Below, piece by piece: positions 44,175 to 56,459 of a stretch of 64,000 bases of DNA. Under the pieces are notes generated by a model that saw only the letters and a program-made list of their open reading frames with translations, did no database searches and was not told the origin of the DNA. The position numbers were made by a program, and so were the translations under genes. The stretch is from Paraphoma chrysanthemicola. Taxonomy: Eukaryota; Ascomycota; Dothideomycetes; Pleosporales; Phaeosphaeriaceae. The stretch lies in NCBI GenBank assembly GCA_020744225.1, contig JAGMWG010000022.1:496001-560000 (forward strand). Reading direction: 5' to 3'. Position 1 is the first letter of the stretch, and each line of letters begins with the position of its first letter.

Positions 44175-47100
44175 ATGAAGCATCAATTGCTGAGCCTCAT
44201 TTTCTACGCTGCTACTACCGTTTCTGTTGTTGTAGCGCAAATCAACACTCTTGATCGAGCTCGTCTTCCTTGCCCAAGATCTTGCTCACAGAATCCAGGA
44301 CAATCGGGATGGTCAAGCTTCCACCATTTAGATCGGCTGAAGGAATGTGACGAGCCTCTGCTCCTAACTGTCAGTACGTTCTTTCCGGTAGACGACCCCA
44401 AATACCAATTGAAGATACGTGCCTGCACGACGGGCAACGCCGAGACTCCCATCAACGCACTCACCGGCATTTCGTCAATTGCCACGTCCGAAAATGCGAC
44501 GCAGCAGAACGTTGGCCGCATCGCTCGCCGCGATGGTCAGGACGATTCGGATGAGAAGCCTCCAGTGTGTCATGAGGCAACTACAACAAACGCCACTGCT
44601 GAATGGCTCTCGTGGAATGCCGGGGCGAAAAATAGCGCCGCTGCCGCTATCTTGACCTCACTCAAGGACTCGCAGACGTTCCTCCAGGACAGCATCAACT
44701 GCGAGCACACCGTCATCTATGGCTATCTGAAGGGCTCCATAGTAGGCATCTACGTCGGAAGCCAAGTTCAAAACAAGGGCATTGCGACGGGCTTTGTTCA
44801 GGGCGTGATCGACCGGTTGACCTCGGGCAATAGCACAGGGTTGGCCTCACGAACAGTAGCACAAGTTTGTGGGGCGCAGTACAACTCGGAAAGCCACGTT
44901 GGAGTAGTGACAGACTCTAGCGGTGACCTGGCCTGGGTGCAAAGTACAGTACGCTCGTGGGCAGAGGCACGCTGCGTCAAGCAATCATCATCTCAAGGCT
45001 TTGTGGGTGTTACTTCGTATGCAGCAAACATCGCCACCATCTTAGGTAACTCGACTAGGACAAGACGTGTTTCTCCCCGAGGCCAGTGTCATCAAGTCAA
45101 AGCCGTTCATGGAGATACCATACAATCAATTGCCAGTCAATGCGGAATCAGCATCAGTGAGCTCCGTAACTTCAACGACTTACCAGCTGGCTGGAAGCCT
45201 ACTCTCTATGAAAGAATATGCTGTTCCGGTGGCCGACTTAGCCGCCGCGATCCCCCAAAACCAAGACCGGATGGATCGTGTGTCTCCTATGTCATAAAAG
45301 ACGGCGACAGCTGTTCCAAGATTGCCTCCGAGTACGGCATCACCACCCAGAATCTCTACGACTTCAACAAGGAGACTTGGGCTTGGGCTGGTTGCAACGG
45401 TATCTTAGGTGGCCAGCGCATTTGTGTTGGACCTGGAACGCCTCGATTGCCTCCTCCCGACCCAGAAGCGGAATGCGGCCCAAGTAAGCCTGGTACAACG
45501 TCACCCGCAACGGGCCAAAAGTTTGTAGATCTGAGTCCGTGCCCGATCAAGGCATGTTGCAATATCTGGGGGAATTGTGGCGTCGATAAAGACTTCTGTG
45601 TTCCAACAAAATCCGAGACGGGTAATCCGGGTACTGCGGCTCCCAACACCAATGGCTGCGTTCAGAATTGCGGCATGGACATTGTCAAAAGTGGAGCCGC
45701 GCCTGCCTCGTTCATGAAGGTTGGATATTTTGAAGCTTGGAACAGGGAACGGCCGTGCCTGCACATGTCTCCGAAACAAATTCCTTCAGGATACACGCAT
45801 ATTCATTATGCTTTTGTCGACATCACTTCAGGATTCGGGGTTGGCTTGGGAAGATTTGCAGATATATTTGCGCAGTTCAAGGCACTACAAGGGCCGAAGA
45901 AAATCGTTGCTTTTGGAGGCTGGGCGTTCTCTACCGAGCCGGCAACATATCAGTTCTTTCGAAATGCAGTCAAGCCTGAGAATCGAAACACGTTCGCGGA
46001 TGCTTGCGTCAGCTTTGTCACAACCCATGGACTAGATGGAGTTGACTTCGATTGGGAATATCCCGCGGAGCCCGACATTCCGGGAATACCTGCCGGTGAT
46101 GCTGAAGAAAGCCAAAACTATCTGGAGTTTGTCAAGGTGGTCAAGTCGAAGATGCCTGCGGGGAAGACAGTCTCCATCGCCGCGCCTGCTTCATACTGGT
46201 ACCTGAAGCAATTTCTCATCGAAGACATGGCCAAGGTCGTGGACTACATCATTTACATGTAAGTCTGCAAAGATCCCAAACCCCATCTCGTAGCAATGCT
46301 GACCACACACGATCTCCGCTAAAGGACTTATGATTTACATGGTAAGTGCTGTCGTCTTTTGCTTGATGAGATGCAACTAACATGATTCAGGACAATGGGA
46401 CTACGGCCACAAATGGACACAGTCTGGTTGCGGCAAAGGAGATTGCCTTCGATCACATATCAACATGACCGAGACTCTTTTATCGTTAGCCATGGTCACC
46501 AAAGCTGGAGTACCGTCCTCCAAGATCATTGTTGGTATATCTAGCTACGGCAGGTCATTCAAAATGACCGATCCGGCCTGCAGTGGCCCTGATTGTAGAT
46601 ACACGGGTCCTGAATCGGGAGCAGAGCATGGCAAATGCACTGAAACAGGCGGTTACATTAGCAACGGCGAGATCAATGCTATAATTTCGGCTGGGCGCGT
46701 AACAAAGCAATGGACCGATGACACACAATCGGATTACGTTATATTCGATGGTAGGTTGACGTCTGTCTTGGCTGCTTCCAGGATTATAGCTGACGCATAC
46801 CAGGTACATGGGTCGCATACATGAGTGGCTCCAACAAGCAGGCTCGCACGAGGAAATACCAGTCTCTTGGCTTTGGAGGCACCACCGACTGGGCTATTGA
46901 CCTCGAAGGCGATGTCGGGTAAGCATTCCCATCAGCTCTGAGTTATCGAGCTAACAAGGTAGCGAAACCTCTGGTCCAGATGTTGTGTATCTAGGTCCGC
47001 CCATATACAGTGGAACGCCTGCACAATGTACACCTCCATGTCTCTTTGTGCTTCCGCCAAGTCCATTGCCGTCTGCGACAACTATTACAATCCCAGCCTA

Positions 47101-50100
47101 CACCACTTCCCTGGAGGTAGAACCAGGAACAGTCAGCACCATCACTTTGAAGCCGTCACCGCTGACGGTGTCCTCAGTCAGCTTCTATAACGTCAATATA
47201 TCGATGGGTTCCACCCCAGGCTTCTTCCAGCCAACCTACAGCCTGGACTTGCCACCATATACTGCCACCGTGATGGGCCGCGGAGGAATATTACGCACGA
47301 GAACCCTATCACTTCCGCCATGGCCATTGATTACAAATGGTCCGCCAGATACTTGGAGTTTGACCTCGAGACCTGTGCTGAGCAGCGGTGCGAGTCTCCC
47401 AAACTGGTCTTGGACGCCGCTCGTCAATCCACCGACACCCACGGCTCCGACTCTCAATAAGCCCAAGTATACCGGACTAGTTGATCCGAATCCAGATCCG
47501 GATCCGACGATACCTTGGCCATCAGGCCGGGACCCAGCGCCAGTCCCTACCCCAGTCAAAGATGAAGGGGAAGATGACGACGGCGATGGCAGAAAGTCCA
47601 AGTCGACCTGCAAGCTTTGGTTCTTCTTCGTTTGCATCAAGTGGCCCGGGCCATTCAACATCGACATTCAAGGGTGGGAATGGGACTTTCCTGTGGGAGT
47701 TTGGGGGCCGTAAGTGTTCTTTCCTAGCCGCTCCAGCATGACCGAGAGCTAATACCTTCCGTGAATGAAGTGGACCTCCGCCAAACATCAAATGGCCGCC
47801 AGGAATGTCAGTGAAAGGCAGACTGCCTCCTTGGCCTAAGATCACGTAAGCACACTCCAAGGCCGTTTTCGGCCATATTGCAAGTATAGCGTACGCTGAT
47901 CTCTTCTTTTTGCTTAATTATAGTGTCCATCCTGGTGGAAGTATAGAAGCTGGTCCCAAGCCGACTGACTGTACTCCTGCCGAGGCAGAACTTTGCTTGA
48001 CCAAACAGGTATTTGCAACGACTGTTACTGGGGGCACTACCAAGACGACTGCTACGTCAGTGACAGAGACTTGTGCTACTATTACTGGTTGCAACTTGGT
48101 CGATGTCCATACCACTTCCAAGGCGGATGTATGTACTCTTCAAGCACGAGCTGTCCTACCTACGGATATTCCGGAAACGGGAAAGAAAGCCGATTCAAGT
48201 ACCGGCATAGCATCACCGAAGACCCCCAACTTAGAATCTCGCGCGCTAAATAACTTCCCATGGAGCTGCGAGTCCTCATCGGGCTTGTTAGGCATACTCT
48301 GGCCAGCGAACCCCGAGAATGCTGCAGAACAGGCTGAGATCCGACGACTACTCTCTCGACGGCTTCAGTTCGGAAATCGACCCTTCCAAGAGGCAGCAGC
48401 GCAAGGCTTGGGTATTACCGCCTTCTGGCTTGTTGATAACATGGGAAACGATGCGAGGGATTACTTCAATTCGGCTGCAGTGCCCGAGGTCTACCTTGCA
48501 TACCATCCTGATAACCAGGTCCTTCCACCTCATATTTCCAAGAGCGTTGATATAGGTGGACTTCTAAAACCGCCACCAGTGCCACGAAGTCTCAAGAATG
48601 ACATCCCAGTGACAGATTCCTCTAAAAATCGAAGTGAGGACAACGAAGACATAGTCTACGATTCTATCGAACCACAGAATGCCAAAGACGAGACAGTGGC
48701 GGGACGGGCCATTGAGGAATCAAGCATTAACAACGAAACTGCGCAGGCTATATGGAAGAGAGCTCTTGATCCTGCCACTACACCAGCTTGGTATCTCTCA
48801 ATGTCTTCATGGCCACCCAATCTGAATTTCAACCAGGACCTGGGCTCCCACCACCCAAATCAAGGGAGCTTTTATACAATATGGGACGACTCATATGGTC
48901 AAGGTCAAACCATATTCATAATGGAGAAGGGAATCGTTGCAAGCAGTCAAGTGAGTTCTCTTTGGTCTTTTACTTTTCGCACTGCCAGTGCTTGGGTGTG
49001 CTTACAAGGCTTGAATTGTTTCCCCTCGCCAAAAATACTACCTCTCTTGAGCATTCTCATCCGTCTTGTACACTTACTGACCCTATATGTCTTTTGTAGG
49101 AAATCCAAGGTCGTTTTCAGCGTCTACCAAACGGGCTACAGTACGGTCCAGCCAACGTTGCTATCACCCAAGATGAGGAGGCACACGGAACAGTGGTAGC
49201 TGCCCTTGCAGGCGGGATTGTTTCCGGAATTGCTAGGAAAGCCAACATCGTCTTCACAGAGATCCTTGTCAATGTCATCAAGGAGAAGAACCTCGAAGCA
49301 CTGATCAAGATTGCAGCGGCAGCAGCCCAAATACCAAAAGATACTTGCATCGTCAACATGTCCTGGGGCCTCAACGAGGCGGACGTCATTCAAAACTTCT
49401 ATTTCTTGATCATGATCAAGCTGATGCAAGCAATGGAGAAACAGTATGGCTGCATCTTCGTCGCTGCTCCAGGAAATGACGGTCAGCCTGTCGCGGCCTA
49501 TCCCGCCCAGGCCTTGACGTTCATGAAAGGCATGATGGTTGTTGGTGCAGTCAACCCCGAGGGAAAAAAGTACACCTTGAATTCAGCACCTGCCATCATC
49601 ACTGCCAACGCTCCGGGTGTTGACCTCCAGCTTTTCGGCTCATCTTGGACGGGCACATCATTCGCAGCTCCTCAGGTGGCCGGCATCACGGCATATTTCC
49701 GTGCACATCCCTCGTGGAGTAAAGGAAAAGATCCCAGAAGTATGTTTGATGGGATCCAAGGATTATCACGGCAGATTCAATATAACGGTCTTCCGATTTC
49801 AGAAGCTCTTATCATCTGGAACGGTCAAACCGATAGTCAGTGTGCGCCGCTCAAGAGGGGTCTTGAGGGCCGACAATTAAGCGACGGACCCTCATGTCCA
49901 CTTCCTGGCGGCGGTAACGGACCGGGTGGCCCTCCAGGCCCACAAGCGCCAAGGGTGGAGTTCAAATCTGGTACACCAGGACCGTTGTGTACTGGGTCCG
50001 GCTGCGGCAAGCTTTGTTCGGGCTTTTATTGTTCACCCAGTCCAACTGGAACCCCGCCCGACTTTTCAGTTCCTCCGTCCAATGGCACAATGCCAGCCTT

Positions 50101-50772
50101 CACTCCACGGCCAGGAGAGTCGTGTCTCTCCCAGACAACAATCAGACAATGCAATGGCGGGCCTCGGGACGCAGTTTGCAGCACAACAACAGAATGCGCA
50201 AGTTGGGGCAGGTCTGATTCGCCTACTCCCATACGCAGCATACCTTTCAGTCAGCCAGGAGGCTCCTGGTCGACGCCTAGGGCAACACCGATGCCTACGC
50301 CAACACCGAGGTCTACGCCAAACGCGACGCCTAGGCCAACACTGACGCCTGAACGGAGCCCGAGCCTGAACCCGCGCGCTACCTTCCCGGCCATCTCTTC
50401 ATAGCCAATCGCCTCCAAGGCGATGGTTCCTACCCGATCCAACTCTGGGACAACGGCAATGGCATCAATTGTCACGGGGGAAAAGTCCTGGCTGGAATAT
50501 CCGATAAGACCACTATCGAACACGACTGCGACGGTGGAGTATATGGTTCTGTTACTCAATTGGGCGGCACGTTCACCGAGTACAAGGCCAGCGATGGCTG
50601 GACGATCAAATCGTCTGTCAAGGACTATCAGCATTCGACAAACAAAGAGAGCACGTTTACGACAATACAATACAAGGCGACGTACGTGGGTGGAGACTAC
50701 TCAGAGTGTCTGGTGGCTGAGTTTTGCGATTACATGAGCTATTGTATTGGCTTTGAGGGCGCATATACCTAG
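44175..50772 (+). CDS. LysM-CBM18-GH18 chitinase fused to a subtilisin-like domain
   Basis: Exons 44175-46258, 46325-46341 (17 nt), 46391-46750, 46804-46918, 46963-47709, 47771-47845, 47924-48950 and 49100-50249 plus 50405-50772. If the last intron is retained, the final exon runs to a stop at 50404. All junctions are in frame, giving 1980 (or 1909) residues. Domains in order: signal peptide (MKHQLLSLIFYAATTVSVVV); killer-toxin-like N-region; LysM at about 304-351 and 367-418; CBM18 at 430-475; GH18 from about 512 with DGVDFDWE (catalytic Glu628); Pro-rich linkers; a prodomain-like region; then an S8 fold with HGT (His1504), PGND (Asn1601) and GTSFAAP (Ser1662). The Asp position reads IFIMEKGI, a Glu. 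The GH18 half should hydrolyse chitin outside the cell. The protease activity is uncertain. Confidence 0.82.
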
Positions 50773-51282
50773 AAGTGGTACTTTCCATAGGTAATTGACA
50801 AACGTCGACCTCATAGCGATACCTCTCATCGGGACGTCGTATACTTTGGTCACCCAATCCTCAATGGGAATACTCGCACTTCCGACAACATAACAAAGGT
50901 GTAACCATCTGATCGAATGCTTACGATCGGACCGCGGTAGTTAATTGAGTCAGATAATTGATCGTAATGCTTACCTCTTGGCGCTTTCGAAGCATTCTGC
51001 ACTTTAGTTTTGCACTTTTACGTGCCATGGCAGATAATCTTAGTCATCGGGTTTCGACCACCACTCAACGTATGAGCGTGATTACTTTTCGCACTTCCAT
51101 CCGCACTATTTCGCTCGGAGCCAAAATTAATGAGCGGACGGTCGGCGATGTAGCGGATGATGGAGAAAGTATTTAGCACGGTGGACACATACGAGCATCC
51201 CGAGGTCAGACGTCAAGTACACTTACACAAAGTTATCGGCCACCACCTCTTTACCCTCAGCACCTGAACTGACTCTTCAAGA
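50773..51282. other. Intergenic
   Basis: Downstream flank of the fusion gene and promoter of the GFA-type gene; nothing else recognised. Confidence 0.5.
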
Positions 51283-51958
51283 ATGACACTTGAGTCCCTT
51301 GTCCAAAGGAAGGAGACGGACGGAGCGACAGCTTCACCTTCTTCCGTCCATGCCTCAGACAAATCAAAGCCATACATTCCTCTCGCCGGACTCGCTAGTG
51401 ACGGCTGGTCCAAGGACGACGAGGCAACAGCTACATGCTACTGTGGCGCAGTCCAACTCGCTTTTGTAAGTAACCCTGCCTTGATCACTACCCATTCTAC
51501 TCCCAGCGACGACCATTAACCCGCCTACTCCGCAAACTCACTAATGTGTCTTATTATAGCCAACAAGTGGCCCAGGCCTTGTAAGCACATTCGTATGCAA
51601 CTGCACCGACTGTCGCAAAATCACAGCCTCAATGTTTACCTCCGCGTTCATCGTCAACGACGCATACCTCAAGCACGTGCGCGGCCAAGCAAACCTCAAG
51701 ACATTTGCGCAAAGCACTACGATTGCTAGCAAAGCGGTCATGACGAACTACTTCTGCGACACGTGTGGGACGCTGATGTATCGTGTGGGCGAAGCGGTGC
51801 CGGGACATAGTCTCTTGCGATTGGGCACGGTCGATGATTTCAATCTCGTGGAGGGGAAGTTGAGGCCGAAGATGGAGATCTTTACGAAGGATCGCGTGAG
51901 TTGGTTTCCTGGCGTGCCAGGGGAGGATGTGATGAGGTATGAGGCGATACCAGCGTGA
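51283..51958 (+). CDS. GFA/CENP-V-type zinc protein
   Basis: Exons 51283-51465 and 51560-51958, with a 94-bp phase-0 intron (GTAAGT...TTATTATAG). The protein has 193 residues. The zinc ligands of the GFA (glutathione-dependent formaldehyde-activating enzyme-like, Mss4-like) fold are present: ATCYCGAVQLAF, VCNCTDCRKITAS and YFCDTCGTLMYRVG. The typical C-terminal hydrophobic strands (LRLGTVDDF, MEIFTKDRVSWFPG) follow. Family members are cytosolic and may act on S-hydroxymethyl-glutathione or other glutathione adducts. For most fungal copies the substrate is unknown, so only the family is claimed. Confidence 0.9.
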
Positions 51959-52893
51959 ATACAGCCGTTATCGCGTACTCCATGTCGCTCATAATGTTGT
52001 GGGTAAAGAGCCTTTTCAACGCAGTCTTGCGTTGAGCTTGTTTGGCAGGATTGGCAAATGTATGGTGAATGATATTGTATTCTGTCAATGCTTTTGTACT
52101 GCGCCCATCTCAGACACTTCGGGGTTTGGAGTATTGTTTTGGTCGTATCGCCGCACGCGCTGCTGATTGAGTTCATGGCGAGCACACGGGCGAATGTCGC
52201 ATATATGCACCATCAGCAAGCCGTGGAAGCGAGATCGAACATCGCAATCAACCCCTATCTCGAGACGAAAAATCGCAGGCTTTGAGTACGGCAGGGAGGT
52301 CTTCATGACATGTGGTCTAACCTTTGAATCTTGAGATGCATCCTGCGGCGAGACGCGTAGTGCGGCTAGGTTTCCTGGGGCGATGACGCCCCTGCTCTAT
52401 ATTGACATCAACCACGTTTGTCGCAGCCCGTGAACAAAATCTAGTCTGCGCATAGCTGACACAGGGCAGTTCCAGTATAGAATCATCAGTAACAATGAAA
52501 GCGCGGCGGTTGTAAGGCTAATGGTTGTCTAACTCCACCGCCAGTTCTCCCGGCCGACCGTGTTCGTGCGGCGAGGCTGACGCGGTTCGTCCGAAACCGA
52601 AAGCGGTCGGCCGTTCTCGCGGCGCTTCGTCCACGCTCGACACCAGCACCAGCACAAATTTTAGGTCAATGAATGAGGGGAAATAGAACCACTTGACAGA
52701 GGCTGAAGAAATGGCATCATGGACGAGCTTAAATCCGTTCGCTGGGAGATATAATGGAAGCAAAGTCCCAGCACGGAGGAAAAGAACTCACACACCAGCA
52801 AAGAGACCCTGAAAGCCAACAGACTACGTCACGACACAACTTCAATATACAGAATTTCTTACCCATCTCTTCAAACATATTTCTCCGTTGAAC
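51959..52893. other. Intergenic
   Basis: No supported gene. The right 200 bp form the promoter of the dehydrogenase gene. Confidence 0.5.
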
Positions 52894-53914
52894 ATGGGCA
52901 ACCAAATCTCCCAAATCTTCCCGCCAAAACCGACATTCACCGAATCCTCCCTCCCCGACTTGAAAGGCAAAGTTTACATCGTTACTGGGGCTTCCGCTGG
53001 CGTCGGCAAGGAACTTGCTCGTCTACTCTACTCGCGCAACGGCACCGTCTATCTCGCCGCGCGCAATGCCGAAAAAACACAATCCGCAATCGACTGGATC
53101 AGCCAATCGCACCCCTCCTCCAGCGGCGCGCTGCATTTCTTGAAACTCGACTTGAACGACCTAGAAGGCATCAACCCCTCTGTCCAAGACTTCCTATCCA
53201 AAGAAAAACGCCTAGATGTGCTGTTCAACAACGCAGGCGTAATGATTCCGCCAAAGGGAAGTGTGACCAAACAAGGCCACGAACTCCAACTCGGGACGAA
53301 TTGCCTGGCGCCATTCTTGTTCACGAAATTACTCACCCCGTTACTCGTCGCGACTGCGAAAGCGAGCCCAGCTGGAAGCGTGAGGGTTGTGTGGGTGAGT
53401 TCGAGCGCGGCGCATATGATTGCACCGAAGAATGGTGTGGATATGAGCAATTTGGAGTATAAGACGGATAAGAGCGATATGGTCAAGTACGGCGTGAGTA
53501 AAGGCGGGAATGTGTTGCATGCGCAGGAGTATCGGAGACGGTATGGAGGGGAGGGGGTTGTTAGTGTGGTAAGTACAAATGTCCTGGCCGAAGTCTACCT
53601 ACGCACTGGCTTCGCGGTGGATATAAGAACTGACAAGCATCCAGTCTCTTAATCCAGGAAACCTCAAGACTGAACTCGCGCGCCATGCAAGCTCGCTCCA
53701 GGAGTTCTTGATTCAGTGGATGCTGTACCCCGCGGTCAACGGGGCGTATACGGAGCTGTATGCTGGCTTGGCGCCAGAGGTCAAGGATTTGAAGGAGAGT
53801 GAGTGGGTGGTGCCGTTTGGGAGGGTGATGCCGCTGAGGAAGGATTATGTGGGCTGTAAAACGGCGGGGGAGTTTTGGGAGTGGAGTGAGAGGGAGACCC
53901 AGAGGTATGCTTAG
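52894..53914 (+). CDS. Short-chain dehydrogenase/reductase (retinol dehydrogenase-like)
   Basis: Exons 52894-53568 and 53645-53914, with a 76-bp phase-0 intron (GTAAGT...AACTGACAAGCATCCAG). The protein has 314 residues. Classical SDR signatures: coenzyme loop TGASAGVG, LDVLFNNAGVM, a serine-rich catalytic strand (VRVVWVSSSAAH), the YGVSK active-site tetrad motif, and SLNPGNLKTEL after the intron. The Arg in YLAARN after strand 2 suggests NADP(H). It resembles the fungal retinol-dehydrogenase/WW-oxidoreductase-like group acting on lipophilic alcohols or ketones; the substrate is unknown. The ATG at 52894 (MGNQISQIF) is used. Confidence 0.92.
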
Positions 53915-54351
53915 GGTGGGTTGGGGTGGACTGAGGGACGAGAAGGGAGCGTGTAAGGCGACCTGAGTGGTATGACTGTAAGGAAGAGAAGACATGAGAT
54001 ATGTATGTATAGATATGTGTATGGCCTAGTCGCTCGAAATAACTGAGTTGATTTGAGGAATGAAACCAAATGGCAAATTGCAAGCGCTAGCTGCGTGAAA
54101 AATGCCTATGGGGTAGTATTTTCCACGAATTGAATATGTTTCATCTGCCATTGAGTCAACACCATCTCGAAAGTCAGGCCATCAAGGCAGTATCGACGCA
54201 GAGGTTGAGTCAAGATGAAGGTCGGAAGGAATAACGTTGATCCCGCGTGCGTCAATGGCGGGGTGAGTCAAGCAAAAGTTAGCCCCGCCATAACTTTAAA
54301 TTGCCCTTGCGCCCACACGACACGAGCACGCACACGCATTGAACAGCAGCC
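53915..54351. other. Intergenic
   Basis: 3' flank of the dehydrogenase and promoter of the lysyl-tRNA synthetase gene; no other element recognised. Confidence 0.45.
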
Positions 54352-56459
54352 ATGGCCGACCAACAGCCCCCAGCCCAGGCGCCTGCGGGCGAGAGTGCCG
54401 AAAACCTCCACACTGATCCCGTGACTGGCGAGAAGATCTCCAAGAGCGAGCTCAAGCGGCGGCAGAAGCAGCGCGAGAAGGACGAGAAGAAGAAGGAGAA
54501 GGAGGCTGCCCTGCCTGCGCGGCCCAAGAAGGAGGGCAAGAAGGAGGATGTAGAGGAACTGAACCCAAATGTATGACATGGAGTCGCCAATTGGAGTCGT
54601 GGATGCTGATATATGGCAGCAATACTTTGAGATCCGGTCCAACAAGATCAACGCCCTGCGCGCCTCCAAGCAGCCCAATCCGTACCCGCACAAGTTCCAT
54701 GTCAACTACAAGCTCGAGGACTTTGTGCGCGACTACTCGCACCTCAAGAAGGGCGAGACGGAGCCGGACAAGGAGATTCGTATTGGTCTGCGCGTCATCA
54801 CACAGCGGTCTGCGTCGAATGCGCTGCACTTTTATGTTTGTACGTACAGCGAGGACATTGGGAGGCGCGGTGGCTGATTTAGTGCAGGCAAGGCAGAAGG
54901 CACCTCGATCCAGGTCATGTGCCAGCTGCAGGAGTCCAAGGCCGACGTGCCCTTCGAGAAGCAGCACGAGAACATCCAGCGCGGCGACATCATCGGCGTC
55001 ATTGGCTTCCCCGGCCGGACAAGTCCCAAGAAGGGTGGAGAGGGCGAGCTGAGCATCTTCGCGCGAGAGGTCATCCTGCTCACCCCCTGCTTGAGGATGT
55101 TGCCGACTGAGCATTTGTATGTGGATGCGCACCTTCGAGAGGAAGTGGCTGACAGTATCACAGCGGCTACAAGGACCAAGAACAGCGCCACCGAAATCGT
55201 TTCCTCGATCTCATCATGAATGACAACACACGAAACACCTTCATTACACGGTCCAAGATCGTCAAGTACGTGCGCAAGTACCTGGATGAGCGCAACTTCC
55301 TCGAGGTGCAGACACCAATGATGAACAAGATTGCTGGAGGCGCGACAGCCAAGCCGTTCAAGACATACCACAACGAGCTCGACATGGAGCTGTTCCTGCG
55401 AATCGCGCCCGAGCTGTACCTCAAGGAGCTGGTCGTTGGAGGCCTCGAGCGAGTATACGAGATGGGTCGCCAGTTCCGTAACGAGGGCATCGACCTCACG
55501 CACAACCCAGAGTTCACCACCTGCGAGTTCTACATGGCCTACGCCGACTATAAGGACGTCATGGACATGACCGAGGAGATGGTCAGCGGGCTCGTCAAGG
55601 AAATCACCGGCGGCTACGAGACCGTCTTCCACACACAGAGCGGCGAGGAGTACAAGGTCAACTGGTCAAGACCGTGGCGACGCGTTGAGATGATTCCGGC
55701 GCTCGAGGAGGCAACCGGCGAGAAGTTCCCGCCTGCTAACACACTGCATACCAAGGAGACGAACGAGTTCCTTAAGCGTGTGCTCAAGAAGGTCAACGTT
55801 GACTGCTCGGAACCACGGACGAATTCGAGGATGATTGACAAGCTCGTGGGCGAGTTCATTGAGGAGACTGCCATCAACCCGACTTTCATTGTCGGACATC
55901 CTGAGGTCATGTCGCCGCTGGCCAAGTACCATCGCGACATTCCTGGGTGAGTGCCAAAAGTATATCATGAGAGAAAATCAGCTAATTATTGCAGTCTCTG
56001 CGAGCGCTTCGAGGCCTTTGTCTGCAAGAAGGAGATCTGCAACGCCTATACCGAGTTGAACGACCCCTTCGACCAGCGCCTGCGCTTCGTGAGTCGCTCA
56101 TTCCACCAAAACCTGACACCCATTAACGATTGTATAGGAAGAGCAAGCAAACCAGAAAGACCAAGGCGACGATGAAGCCCAGCTCATCGACGAGACCTTC
56201 TGCCAAGCTCTCGAGTACGGTCTGCCGCCCACCGGTGGCTGGGGCATGGGTATCGACCGTCTTGTCATGTTCTTGACGGACAACTACAGTATCAAGGAGG
56301 TGTTGACGTTCCCGTTCATGAAGGATGTTGTTGAGGATAAGCCCAAGACTGCGGCAGAGGTGGTGGATATCAAGCCGCAGCCAGAAGAGGGCATCCGTAA
56401 GTGCTCCCTACAGCGAATACGTGATGGGTATATGCTAACGCGTAGCAGCGCATAAATGA
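54352..56459 (+). CDS. KRS1: Cytosolic lysyl-tRNA synthetase
   Basis: Seven exons: 54352-54570, 54620-54839, 54888-55116, 55164-55946, 55995-56088, 56138-56396 and 56446-56459. All six introns are 47-49 bp. The spliced protein has 605 residues, normal for fungal class II LysRS. The N-terminal extension is Lys/Glu-rich (tRNA-binding helix, [20 protein letters not shown]). The OB-fold anticodon domain follows ([10 protein letters not shown] ... [20 protein letters not shown]). Then come the class II motifs: motif 1 ([10 protein letters not shown]), motif 2 ([20 protein letters not shown]) and motif 3 ([16 protein letters not shown]). It charges tRNA-Lys in the cytosol. The last exon encodes only the final residues (PAHK). 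No mitochondrial targeting peptide is visible. Confidence 0.95.
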
